Origin: Chryseobacterium gotjawalense
Lineage (GTDB): Bacteria > Bacteroidota > Bacteroidia > Flavobacteriales > Weeksellaceae
Assembly (NCBI RefSeq): GCF_030012525.1
Contig: NZ_CP124855.1
Coordinates: forward strand, 1,240,001 to 1,304,000
Length of the DNA stretch: 64,000 nt
Direction of reading: 5' to 3'
Position numbers and translations under genes: made by a program. Shown piece after piece: positions 34,438 to 43,454 of the stretch (positions are counted from its first letter, which is position 1; each line of letters begins with the position of its first letter). The notes beneath the pieces were generated by a model. That model was not told the origin of the DNA. It did not search any database and was given only the letters and a program-made list of their open reading frames with translations.

Positions 34438-35793
34438 TTACATCGTCATTCCGATATCAATTCCTTTAATTTTTCTATATAAATCAGTCGCGAAATTATC
34501 GGTCATTCCGGAAACAAAATCAATTACACCGAGAACTTTTTGGTAATCAGTTCCATCTTCATAAAGAAACTGTTTGGGCAAAAGTTTCAAAGCCATTATA
34601 TCGTAAGATTTCCGCTGGGATTTCTCTGTTAAAATCGGTGGAATAAAATGATTCAGCAATTCGTACATCACGTTATAACCGGCATTTTCTATTTCGATAA
34701 CATTTTTGTGATTGTAAATTTTTTCAATGGAGAAGTTTTCGATTTCCTGTAAAGACGGATTATCGATTTTATAAATATCGAGCAGCGCTTTGTCTAATGT
34801 CCCATGTAAAATATCCAGAAAACGTTCCTGGTAAACCTGAATCGATTTATTAATTAATGCATTGATTACTTTTGCTCTTAAATAAGAAATTCGCTCGTTG
34901 GCGTTCGTCAAAATCGCTAATTTATCTTCTACTCTTTTGGTATTTCCATTTTCGGATTTAATCAGTTCAAGGAACAGATTTTCGCAGTCAGAAGTAGAAA
35001 CAATTCCCAACCGGTGCGCATCTTCCATATCGATGATATTATAGCAAATATCGTCTGCGGCTTCGACCAGCCACACAAAAGGATGTCTTTTGAAAATAGT
35101 TGGCTCCTCACTTTCCTGATGCAGATGAACCGATTTTGCAATGTTCAGAAACGTTTCTTTTTCATTTTGAAAAAAACCGAATTTCTTGCGGTGAATGATC
35201 CCTTTTTTCTTGGCAATCGCTTCACACGGATATTTTGCAATACTTGCCAACGTGGTATAGGTTAACTGTGTTCCGCCTTCATCTTTCCCGTTTTGTTGAT
35301 GTGTTAAAACTCTGATGGCATTGGCGTTCCCTTCGAAATTCACCAGATCTGCCCATTCTTTTTCGTTGAATTTCCCTTTTAAATCGTTTTCATTTTTCTC
35401 AAAATAACTGGCAATGGCGTCTTCGCCGGAATGTCCGAAGGCTGGATTCCCTACATCATGACACAGACAGGCCGCAGCGATGACATTATGTAAATTGTGC
35501 TGATAAAAATTCTGTGCGTTTTCATCGAGATCGTTTTTATAATTATTGAAAATAAAATCTCCGACAGCACTTCCTAAACTTCGACCAACAGAAGAAACTT
35601 CGAGAGAATGCGTCAAACGGTTGTGAACAAATACGCTTCCTGGAAGTGGAAAAACCTGCGTTTTATTCTGCAGTCTTCTGAACGAGGCAGAAAAAATAAT
35701 ACGGTCAAAATCTCTCTGAAAATCGGTTCGCGAAGCCGAAGTTGCGGGATGGTTTCCGGTTCGCTGATGGGTAAATAGGCTGTTTAAAATCAT
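34438..35793 (-). CDS. dgt: dGTP triphosphohydrolase-like HD-domain protein
   Basis: A 451-residue HD-superfamily enzyme. RLTHSLEVSSVGRSLG, LCHDVGNPAFGHSGEDAI (His-Asp pair) and the later DICYNIIDMEDAHR give the metal site; the N-terminus carries RTDFQRDFDRIIFSASFRRL as in dGTPases. It cleaves dGTP (often activated by other dNTPs) to deoxyguanosine and triphosphate, affecting dNTP pools and sometimes phage defence. A -7 box TATTTTTG is 10 bases before the ATG. Confidence 0.93.
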   Translation of the reverse strand: MILNSLFTHQRTGNHPATSASRTDFQRDFDRIIFSASFRRLQNKTQVFPLPGSVFVHNRLTHSLEVSSVGRSLGSAVGDFIFNNYKNDLDENAQNFYQHNLHNVIAAACLCHDVGNPAFGHSGEDAIASYFEKNENDLKGKFNEKEWADLVNFEGNANAIRVLTHQQNGKDEGGTQLTYTTLASIAKYPCEAIAKKKGIIHRKKFGFFQNEKETFLNIAKSVHLHQESEEPTIFKRHPFVWLVEAADDICYNIIDMEDAHRLGIVSTSDCENLFLELIKSENGNTKRVEDKLAILTNANERISYLRAKVINALINKSIQVYQERFLDILHGTLDKALLDIYKIDNPSLQEIENFSIEKIYNHKNVIEIENAGYNVMYELLNHFIPPILTEKSQRKSYDIMALKLLPKQFLYEDGTDYQKVLGVIDFVSGMTDNFATDLYRKIKGIDIGMTM

Positions 35794-35803
35794 AATATTA
35801 ACC

Positions 35804-35811
35804 CAAAAATA
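35804..35811 (-). promoter_or_regulatory. dgt promoter -7 box (TATTTTTG)
   Basis: Fits TAnnTTTG on the minus strand with 10 bases to the ATG. Confidence 0.5.
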
Positions 35812-36406
35812 ATGCTTAATTTTAAGTAATAAAAGTTTTTAAGATGAAAGTTTATTTTTTGCCGCTCCCATTGATAATTTTCTTTTGAAAGACCAATACT
35901 TCAAACAATTAAAAACCGCTTTAAAACACAGAATAGTACTGTTTTACCGCTGGGAAACCCCAATTATTGCTTTCAGTTTGGATGCGAAATAATACCAAGT
36001 GAATTCTGTCGCGTGACGATTAGATTTCGCACCTGCCCGCAACGCTCTTCGCCTGGATGTACACCATAAATTCCCTTTGGTCATTTTTCTCTGTTTCCTC
36101 CAGGTGCAAAATTACAGCTTTACTTTTGTTACGGAATATTGTTATAATGGACTGCTAATCTGTTATATGTATAATTTATTTTTATAAATATATAACTGTA
36201 CAGGCTTAATAAATCCGAAATTTAATTTAAAAATAAACGGACGCGCAATACTTCTGCCTGTGGATATGGAGTATAAAAAAGAAGCGAAAATTATAAAGCT
36301 ACCAATGATTGATAAATAGAGCCGAAACAGCCAACAGCAGGATTCACTTGCATCGATAAACTCCATAGAAACATTTACCTGCCAACATTTCAATAGGAAT
36401 TGCATT
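35812..36406. other. Intergenic stretch between dgt and the exporter operon
   Basis: About 600 bases without a supported gene between divergent units. TACTTTTG at 36121-36128 fits the -7 box on the plus strand, but is 280 bases from the TolC start. Short frames show no family pattern. GC is a little higher around 36010-36110, possibly leftover coding sequence. Confidence 0.4.
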
Positions 36407-37726
36407 ATGATAAAACCAACAAATTCGCTAAGAAGGAAATTTACAATGGCAACCATTACCGCTATTTTAATAATTTTTGGCAGATATAATATCTATACAC
36501 AGGAGCCTGCAAAAGTTGACATCGAATCAGCTTACGAGTTGGCCTACAAAAATTATCCGCTCATCCAACAGGCGCAATTGATTGCTAAAACAGCCGAATA
36601 TTCAGTTGAAAATGCGTCCAAAGGATATCTGCCTACTTTATCCATTAACGGGCAAGCTACTTACCAGTCTACGGTGACTGATTTTCCGGTGAACAACCCT
36701 CTTTTTACATTACCCAATTACAGTAAGGATCAATATAAAATTTACGGTGAAATAAACCAGTTGATCTATGATGGCGGGCGCATATCCAATCAAAAAAAAA
36801 CTGCAAAAGCCAACGAAACCGTTCAGCAGCAAAATCTCAAAATTGAATTATATACTTTATATGGCCGTATTAATCAGTTGTTTTTTGGAGCTGTAATCAT
36901 TGATGAACAGTTAAAAATAAACGATTTATTGAAATCTGATATTCAGAATGGAATCGACAAGGCAAAAGCTTTGGTTGCAAACGGTCTCGCATACAGAAGC
37001 AATGTGGATGAACTTACCGCCCAACTGTTACAGGCGGAACAATCTCAGATAGAATTAAATGCCACAAAAAAAGCATACCTGGATATGCTGAGTTTGTTCA
37101 TCAATGTTCCTCTTGATGAAAACTCAATTCTTGAAAAACCTGATTCTCCCATCATTTCAGCAGAGATCAACCGGCCGGAAATTTTATTTTATGAGGCGCA
37201 GAAAAAAATAGATGACCTGCAGGAACAACTTTTAAAAATACAGCTTCGGCCGAGACTTGGCTTTTTTGTTCAGGGCGGATATGCGCGGCCGGGACTCAAC
37301 CCACTGAGCAACAATTTTTCCTGGTATTACATTGGCGGACTCAAATTAAATTGGAATCTGGAAAGTTTATATACCCTAAAAAATCAAAAGAAAATATTCG
37401 CTTTAAACAAAGAAACACTTGATATACAAAAGGAAACTTTTATTTTCAACACCAAAATTTCCCAAAAACAACAACGCTCCAGCATCGAAAAATATGCAGA
37501 ACTTTTTAAAAAAGATGACGCCATCATTGCTTTGCTCGAATCTGTAAAAAAGGCAGCGGCCGCACAGTTGGAAAACGGAGTTTTAAGTGCTCACGATTAC
37601 ATCAATGAAGTAAATGCAGAGAACAAAGCCCGCCAAACCCGTATCCTTCATGAAATACAGCTTTTACAGGAGCAGTATAATTATCAAAATACCACAGGGA
37701 ACATTCAAACGCTAAACAATCAATAA
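36407..37726 (+). CDS. TolC-family outer-membrane efflux protein
   Basis: A 439-residue outer-membrane factor. After an N-terminal signal-like segment (ITAILIIFGRYNIYTQ), two OEP repeats follow with the alternating helices typical of TolC: ESAYELAYKNYPLIQQAQL near the start, AKANETVQQQNLKIELYTLY, and GVLSAHDYINEVNAENKARQ near the end. It forms the outer-membrane exit duct for a tripartite pump. Its stop overlaps the start of the HlyD gene (TAATG), so expression is coupled with the inner-membrane parts. Confidence 0.92.
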   Translation: MIKPTNSLRRKFTMATITAILIIFGRYNIYTQEPAKVDIESAYELAYKNYPLIQQAQLIAKTAEYSVENASKGYLPTLSINGQATYQSTVTDFPVNNPLFTLPNYSKDQYKIYGEINQLIYDGGRISNQKKTAKANETVQQQNLKIELYTLYGRINQLFFGAVIIDEQLKINDLLKSDIQNGIDKAKALVANGLAYRSNVDELTAQLLQAEQSQIELNATKKAYLDMLSLFINVPLDENSILEKPDSPIISAEINRPEILFYEAQKKIDDLQEQLLKIQLRPRLGFFVQGGYARPGLNPLSNNFSWYYIGGLKLNWNLESLYTLKNQKKIFALNKETLDIQKETFIFNTKISQKQQRSSIEKYAELFKKDDAIIALLESVKKAAAAQLENGVLSAHDYINEVNAENKARQTRILHEIQLLQEQYNYQNTTGNIQTLNNQ

Positions 37727-38664
37727 TGAAAATCAGGAGCTTTTTATACACCGTTATACTGGGTCTTGCTGTCACGGGATGCAATTCGAATAATGCATTG
37801 TATGATGCCGAAGGTACATTTGAGGTAGATGAGGTCATCGTGTCTTCGGAAGTTCCGGGTAAGATCATATCCCTAAATGTGGAGGAAGGCTCATTGCTTA
37901 AAAAAGGGAGCGTCGTAGGCGTGATCGACTCTATCCCTCTTAATTTACAAAAAGCACAGGTGGAGGCGACAATGGCTGCACTGCATCAAAAAACAATGGA
38001 CGTAAGACCTCAGGTTAAAATGCTCAAAGATCAAATTGCGGTACAAAAAGTTCAGCTCGCAAATGCCATCCATGAAAAGAACCGTACCGAAAGATTATTA
38101 AAAGCAGACGCAGCTACCGGCAAACAACTGGATGACTGGAATAACGCAATCGATGTACTGCAAAAACAGATCACCGTGAATGAACAACAGATAAAAGTGC
38201 AGGAGACCGCGACAGCAGTCCAAAACAGTTCGGTACTGAGTGAGTTTAAGCCCCTAAAAAAATCGGTCGCACAAATTAATGATCAGCTCAAAAGAACAAA
38301 CATCATCAATCCAATAAATGGCACCGTACTCATAAAATATGCAATGGCTGGCGAAATGACCGCCATAGGAAAACCTGTGTATAAAATCGGTGATTTATCT
38401 GTAATTACCTTACGGGCCTATATTACAGAAACACAACTGGCACAAATAAAACTGAACCAACAGGTAAAAGTACTGGTAGACAGCAGTCCTACCTCTTACA
38501 GAACATACACCGGTACCATTATCTGGATCTCTGATAAAGCAGAATTTACCCCCAAAACCATTCAGACCAAAGAAGAACGGGCTAATCTTGTTTATGCAGT
38601 TAAGATTCACGTAAAGAACGATGGTTATTTGAAAATCGGAATGTATGGTAATGTAAAATTTTAA
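37726..38664 (+). CDS. HlyD-family periplasmic adaptor lipoprotein
   Basis: A 312-residue membrane-fusion protein (HlyD/EmrA/YbhG-like). The lipobox LAVTGC near residue 20 indicates a lipid anchor. The biotinyl-lipoyl half-motifs are VIVSSEVPGKIISLNVEEGS and INPINGTVLIKYAMAGEM; a helical hairpin of about 110 residues lies between, and a beta-barrel domain follows. It bridges the ABC exporter in the inner membrane and the TolC protein. Four bases separate it from the first ATPase gene. Confidence 0.92.
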   Translation: MKIRSFLYTVILGLAVTGCNSNNALYDAEGTFEVDEVIVSSEVPGKIISLNVEEGSLLKKGSVVGVIDSIPLNLQKAQVEATMAALHQKTMDVRPQVKMLKDQIAVQKVQLANAIHEKNRTERLLKADAATGKQLDDWNNAIDVLQKQITVNEQQIKVQETATAVQNSSVLSEFKPLKKSVAQINDQLKRTNIINPINGTVLIKYAMAGEMTAIGKPVYKIGDLSVITLRAYITETQLAQIKLNQQVKVLVDSSPTSYRTYTGTIIWISDKAEFTPKTIQTKEERANLVYAVKIHVKNDGYLKIGMYGNVKF

Positions 38665-38668
38665 TGAA

Positions 38669-39592
38669 ATGAGCCCATCCATAATCATTGAAAATATTAC
38701 AAAAACCTATCGGGTGAAAAAGGAGGTCATTTCGGCCTTAAAAGGAATCTCTTTCGCTGTGGAAAAAGGGGAAATATTCGGTCTTATCGGTCCCGATGGT
38801 GCCGGAAAAACGTCTCTATTCCATATTCTGACAACCCTGGCGTTGGCTGACAGAGGAAGTGCTTCAATAGATGGTTTTGATGTGATAAAAGATTACAAAC
38901 AGATACGCAGCAGCATCGGGTATATGCCCGGAAAATTTTCCTTGTACCAAGATTTGTCGGTTCAGGAAAATCTGGAGTTTTTTGCCACTATTTTTAATAC
39001 CACTATTGAACAGAATTATGACATGATCAAGGAGATTTACCGGCAGATCGAACCTTTTAAAACACGGAAAGCGGGACAACTATCCGGGGGAATGAAGCAA
39101 AAGCTGGCACTTTGCTGCGCACTGATTCATAAACCATCTGTGTTGTTTCTCGATGAACCTACAACGGGGGTCGATGCGGTATCGCGTAAAGAGTTCTGGG
39201 AAATGCTTTATAGGCTCAAAAATCAGGGCATCGCAATACTGGTTTCCACCCCATATATGGACGAGGCCAGCCTTTGCGACAGAGTGGCGCTGATCCAGAA
39301 AGGAAAGCTGTTGTCAGTGAATACCCCAAAAGGTATTGTCACTGAATTTAAAAAACAGTTATGGTCTGTAAAAGCCGACGATATGTTCCGCCTGATGAAT
39401 GACATTAAAAAAAATGCGTCGATAGCAAGTTGCTATCCTTTTGGGCAGGTGCATCACGTTGTTTTTAAAACAGAGGAAAACAGTAAAGCCCAATTGGAAC
39501 AGATTATAGCGCAGGGGAAATACAGCCAGAGCGAAATTAAATTAATTGAACCCAGTGTCGAAGATTGTTTTATGGCCTTAATGCAGGAGTAA
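38669..39592 (+). CDS. ABC transporter ATP-binding protein (first of two)
   Basis: A 307-residue ABC ATPase. Walker A is GPDGAGKTS, signature is LSGGMKQKLALCCAL, Walker B is SVLFLDEPTTGVD, and the H-loop position reads VSTPYMDEA, with Thr in place of the usual His. The Asp in Walker A (GPDG) is also typical of the first half of YbhF. After about residue 215 there is a C-terminal extension of about 90 residues as in drug-exporter ATPases. It pairs with the following ATPase to power the two ABC-2 permeases. Confidence 0.92.
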   Translation: MSPSIIIENITKTYRVKKEVISALKGISFAVEKGEIFGLIGPDGAGKTSLFHILTTLALADRGSASIDGFDVIKDYKQIRSSIGYMPGKFSLYQDLSVQENLEFFATIFNTTIEQNYDMIKEIYRQIEPFKTRKAGQLSGGMKQKLALCCALIHKPSVLFLDEPTTGVDAVSRKEFWEMLYRLKNQGIAILVSTPYMDEASLCDRVALIQKGKLLSVNTPKGIVTEFKKQLWSVKADDMFRLMNDIKKNASIASCYPFGQVHHVVFKTEENSKAQLEQIIAQGKYSQSEIKLIEPSVEDCFMALMQE

Positions 39593-39594
39593 TC

Positions 39595-40341
39595 ATGGAA
39601 ACAGAAAAAGTAATAACAGCCAAAGAGCTCACCAAACAGTTTGGTAATTTTACCGCAGTCGATAAAATTTCTTTTGACGTGAGAAAAGGAGAGATTTTCG
39701 GTTTTATAGGAGCCAATGGAGCCGGTAAAACTACAGCAATGCGCATGCTGTGCGGCTTGTCTCTGCCCACTTCGGGATTGGCTACCGTCGCCGGCTTTGA
39801 TGTTTACAAACAAAACGAGCAGATTAAAAAAAACATCGGTTATATGAGTCAGAAGTTCTCTCTTTATGAAGACCTGACCATTAGAGAAAACATCCGGTTT
39901 TATGCCGGCATCTACGGCTTAACTGATAAACTGATTAAGGAAAAAACAGTCTTCCTGCTGGAGCAACTGCACATCGTGGGCCAGAAAAAAACACTGGTAA
40001 AGGCTTTGCCTCTTGGGTGGCGTCAAAAACTGGCTTTTTCGATTGCCATCATTCATGATCCCGCCATCGTTTTTTTGGATGAACCCACAGGAGGTGTCGA
40101 TCCCATTACAAGACGGGAATTCTGGAATCTGATTTATGAAGCTTCGGCAAAAGGCATTACCATCTTTGTCACAACCCATTATATGGATGAAGCAGAATAC
40201 TGCAACCGGGTTTCTATTATGGTGGATGGAAGGATTGATGCACTCGACACCCCTGAAAATCTTATGAAACAGTATTCGGCATCATCGATGGACAGTGTCT
40301 TTTTACAGCTGGCAAGAAAAGCGGTACGGACAGAAAATTAA
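39595..40341 (+). CDS. ABC transporter ATP-binding protein (second of two)
   Basis: A 248-residue ABC ATPase, ATG at 39595 two bases after the previous stop. Walker A is GANGAGKTT, Walker B is AIVFLDEPTGGVDP, and the H-loop VTTHYMDEA is intact. The signature is LPLGWRQKLAFSIA, where LSGG is replaced by LPLG; the same change is found in the second half of YbhF-type exporters. Since the first ATPase has a normal signature but no H-loop His, the pair looks asymmetric, with one degenerate site. In E. coli the two domains are one chain (YbhF); here they are two genes. Confidence 0.92.
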   Translation: METEKVITAKELTKQFGNFTAVDKISFDVRKGEIFGFIGANGAGKTTAMRMLCGLSLPTSGLATVAGFDVYKQNEQIKKNIGYMSQKFSLYEDLTIRENIRFYAGIYGLTDKLIKEKTVFLLEQLHIVGQKKTLVKALPLGWRQKLAFSIAIIHDPAIVFLDEPTGGVDPITRREFWNLIYEASAKGITIFVTTHYMDEAEYCNRVSIMVDGRIDALDTPENLMKQYSASSMDSVFLQLARKAVRTEN

Positions 40342-40352
40342 ATCCTAAAAAA

Positions 40353-41459
40353 ATGAAACAGTTTTTAATTTTTGTGAAAAAGGAATGGCTCCACATCTGG
40401 AGAGACCGCAGAACGCTGTTCATTCTTCTCTTTATGCCAATTATCCAGATTGTTCTGTATGGCTTTGCCCTTACTACTGAGGTTAAAAACTCTAAAATCG
40501 CAATTTTCGATCAGTCCAAAGACGAAGCCACCATGGTGATCTCCAATGAAATAGCCGCCAGCAGATATTTCGATCTGGCCAGGAACCTTTATTCCTATAA
40601 AGATATCGAAGCTGCTTTCCGTAAGGATGAAATGAGGGTGGCCATTGTATTTCCGGCAAAATTCAGATATGATCTCCTGCACAGCAATCAGGCGCAGATA
40701 CAGCTCATAGCCGACGCTTCTGATCCCAATACCGCAAATACCCTCACCAATTACGCCACTTCAATAATTAAGGATTATCAGCAGACGATCAATCCTGATC
40801 AGGAAATGCCATACACCATCCATACCCAACGGAGAATGCTTTACAACCCGGAACTGAAAGGAGCTTACAATTTTGTCCCCGGAGTCATGGCCCTCGTATT
40901 GATGCTGGTATGCGCCATGATGACCTCCATCTCGATTGTCAGGGAGAAGGAAATGGGCACGATGCAAGTCATTTTGGTGTCTCCTTTAAAACCCTTTCGG
41001 ATCATCATTGCCAAAACGATTCCTTATCTTCTGGTTTCGATGGTCAATATCGCCAGCATTCTTTTGCTCAGCGTTTACGCCCTGGAAGTGCCCATCACCG
41101 GAAACCTGGGCTTATTAATCGCTGAGAGCATTTTATTCACCGTTACCTCTCTTTCGGTGGGAATATTAATTTCCAATACCGCCAAAACCCAGCAAACGGC
41201 GATGTTTACTTCAATGATGAGCTTATTCCTGCCTACCCTGCTGTTCAGCGGTTTTATGTTTCCTATTGAAAATATGCCGGTTCCTTTGCAGGTCATCTCC
41301 AATTTGGTTCCGGCAAAATGGTATTTCATCATCGTAAAAGATGTCATGATTAAAGGACTTGGTTTTGCAGCAGTCTGGAAGGAAACCTTGGTTTTAATTG
41401 CCATGACGGCGATATTACTTGCTGCAAGTATTTATAAATTTAAAATCAGGCTGACATGA
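40353..41459 (+). CDS. ABC-2 type permease (YbhS-like)
   Basis: A 368-residue inner-membrane permease with an N-terminal helix (LFILLFMPIIQIVLYGFAL), a periplasmic domain of about 140 residues and five C-terminal helices, including the MGTMQVILVSPLKPFRIIIA amphipathic segment with SIVREKEMGT, the ABC-2 signature. It forms the membrane part of a drug or envelope-compound exporter. It overlaps the next permease by 4 bases (ATGA). Confidence 0.92.
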   Translation: MKQFLIFVKKEWLHIWRDRRTLFILLFMPIIQIVLYGFALTTEVKNSKIAIFDQSKDEATMVISNEIAASRYFDLARNLYSYKDIEAAFRKDEMRVAIVFPAKFRYDLLHSNQAQIQLIADASDPNTANTLTNYATSIIKDYQQTINPDQEMPYTIHTQRRMLYNPELKGAYNFVPGVMALVLMLVCAMMTSISIVREKEMGTMQVILVSPLKPFRIIIAKTIPYLLVSMVNIASILLLSVYALEVPITGNLGLLIAESILFTVTSLSVGILISNTAKTQQTAMFTSMMSLFLPTLLFSGFMFPIENMPVPLQVISNLVPAKWYFIIVKDVMIKGLGFAAVWKETLVLIAMTAILLAASIYKFKIRLT

Positions 41460-42577
41460 GAATGATGAAGTTTTTGTTGTGGAAAGAACTGTTACAGATC
41501 TTCCGGGACCCGGCCATTATAAGAATATTGTTTGTAATGCCGATGGTACAATTGCTTATTTTACCCCTTGCCGCCGACTATGAGATCAAAAACATAAATC
41601 TGGGCGTGGTTGATCGTGACCATTCTGAATACTCGCGGAAGCTTGTCAATAAAGTAATATCTTCCGGATATTTCCGTCTGAAAGATTACAGCCCCAGTTT
41701 TCAGCAAGGAATGAAAGCCATTGAATCAGATAGAACCGATCTTATTCTGGAAATTCCGGCCCATTTTGAAAAAGACCTCATCAAAGAAGATCAGGCTACC
41801 CTTTTCGTTGCGGTAGATGCTGTAAATGGCGTTAAAGCCGGATTGGGAGGCGCTTATATACAACAGATCATACAGGATTACAATCAGGAAATCCGCTTAC
41901 AATGGTTACGGGACCAGCGGTTTAACCCACAGCCGACTATCGAAATCGTTTCAGCCGACTGGTACAATCCCAATATGAACTACCGTGTTTTTATGGTTCC
42001 CGGAATCCTGGTCATGCTCATAACGATGATCGGTTCGTCCTTTGCTTCAAACAATATCGTCAGGGAAAAAGAAATGGGTACCCTGGAACAGATCAATGTA
42101 AGTCCCATCAGGAAAATACAGTTTATTTTGGGTAAACTCATTCCGTTTTGGATGCTGGCAATCATCGTGTTGACCATGGGACTCCTCATCGCCAGATTCG
42201 TGTACGGAATAGTGCCACTGGGACATTACAGTACCATTTATATGTTTGCAACCATTTACCTCCTGGCGATACTCGGACTGGGTTTATTGCTTTCCACCTA
42301 TGCCCAAACACAGCAGCAGTCGATGCTGGTGTCTTTTTTTGTCACAATGGTTTTTAACCTGTTGAGCGGACTGTACACTCCCATCGAAAGTATGCCGCAC
42401 TGGGCACAGATTATTACGAAATTTAATCCGGTATCTTATTTTATCGAAGTAATGCGTATGGTCATGTTAAAAGGCAGCGGACTGGCAGATATCAAATACC
42501 AGATATTGGCTTTAATCGGCTTTGCCGTTTTTTTTAATGGATGGGCGATATTAAATTATAATAAGCGATCCGGTTAA
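41456..42577 (+). CDS. ABC-2 type permease (YbhR-like)
   Basis: A 373-residue partner permease of the same design: N-terminal helix (FVMPMVQLLILPLAADYEI), periplasmic domain and a five-helix block with NNIVREKEMGTLEQINVSP. Together with the preceding permease it makes a heterodimer. The operon TolC-HlyD-ATPase-ATPase-permease-permease is a complete tripartite system; substrates of YbhGFSR pumps include cephalosporins and cations, but this cannot be inferred for this one. Confidence 0.92.
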   Translation: MRMMKFLLWKELLQIFRDPAIIRILFVMPMVQLLILPLAADYEIKNINLGVVDRDHSEYSRKLVNKVISSGYFRLKDYSPSFQQGMKAIESDRTDLILEIPAHFEKDLIKEDQATLFVAVDAVNGVKAGLGGAYIQQIIQDYNQEIRLQWLRDQRFNPQPTIEIVSADWYNPNMNYRVFMVPGILVMLITMIGSSFASNNIVREKEMGTLEQINVSPIRKIQFILGKLIPFWMLAIIVLTMGLLIARFVYGIVPLGHYSTIYMFATIYLLAILGLGLLLSTYAQTQQQSMLVSFFVTMVFNLLSGLYTPIESMPHWAQIITKFNPVSYFIEVMRMVMLKGSGLADIKYQILALIGFAVFFNGWAILNYNKRSG

Positions 42578-42708
42578 AAATGATTTATAGGAATAAAGTT
42601 TTCAACTCTTTTATGAGTGCTAAGATCAACTTGAGCGCTGTTCACCGTAAATTTTCGGTTGATTTCAGCAGGTTGTAATTGTACTAAACCGTTCTTTAAA
42701 ATGATGAA

Positions 42709-43311
42709 ATGGCTTTATTAATCTTCGTACGACACGGGCAATCTTTATACAATTTTGAGAACCGTTTCACCGGAACCCTCGACATTGGTTTGACCCCTCT
42801 TGGCCGGCAGGAGGCAAAAAGTGCAGGAGCGAAACTCAGGGGTTATGTCTTTGATATCGCATACACTTCCATGCTGGTCAGAGCTTGGGAGAGTCTGGAC
42901 ATTATCCTCCATGAAATTCATTTGAAAATCCCCATCGTAAAAAACAGTGCCCTGAATGAAAGGATGTATGGCAGCTTACAAGGACTCAATAAAGCAGAAA
43001 CGGCGCAGAAATATGGCGTGGAACAGGTCGAAATCTGGAGGAGAAGTTTTGATATCCGCCCACCTGACGGCGAAAGTCTCGCAGATACCGGTAAACGTGT
43101 TATTCCTTATTATGAAAATGTAATCGCTGCGCAGTTAAAAATGGGCAAAAATGTTCTGATTGTGGCTCATGGTAACAGCTTGCGCGCTTTAATGATGCAT
43201 CTGGAAAATATCAGTCCGCAGGATATTTGTGCGGTAAATATTCCCACAGGGGTACCCAGAATCTACCATTTTGATGCAGACATGAAGCTTTCGGGTGTAA
43301 AATACCTTTAA
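42709..43311 (+). CDS. 2,3-bisphosphoglycerate-dependent phosphoglycerate mutase family protein
   Basis: A 200-residue histidine phosphatase. FVRHGQSLYN holds the phosphorylated His, LNERMYGSLQGLNKAETA matches the dPGM group, and VAHGNSLRALMMHL has the second His. It would interconvert 2- and 3-phosphoglycerate. It is shorter (200 against about 230-250) than standard GpmA, lacking part of the C-terminal segment, so a related phosphatase role is possible. It stands about 130 bases after the exporter operon and before a glycolysis-related kinase group (pfkB at 46116). Confidence 0.88.
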   Translation: MALLIFVRHGQSLYNFENRFTGTLDIGLTPLGRQEAKSAGAKLRGYVFDIAYTSMLVRAWESLDIILHEIHLKIPIVKNSALNERMYGSLQGLNKAETAQKYGVEQVEIWRRSFDIRPPDGESLADTGKRVIPYYENVIAAQLKMGKNVLIVAHGNSLRALMMHLENISPQDICAVNIPTGVPRIYHFDADMKLSGVKYL

Positions 43312-43454
43312 AACGTGTATTATAATTGTTTTAAAAATCTATTTTTTTTAATTATTATTTTTTTTAAAAATGATCTGAGTTATTACAGAAGTTTGGGTTA
43401 AGACTCATGTACTTTTTGACATTTTACTTCTATTTACATCAACTTCTTTTGATG

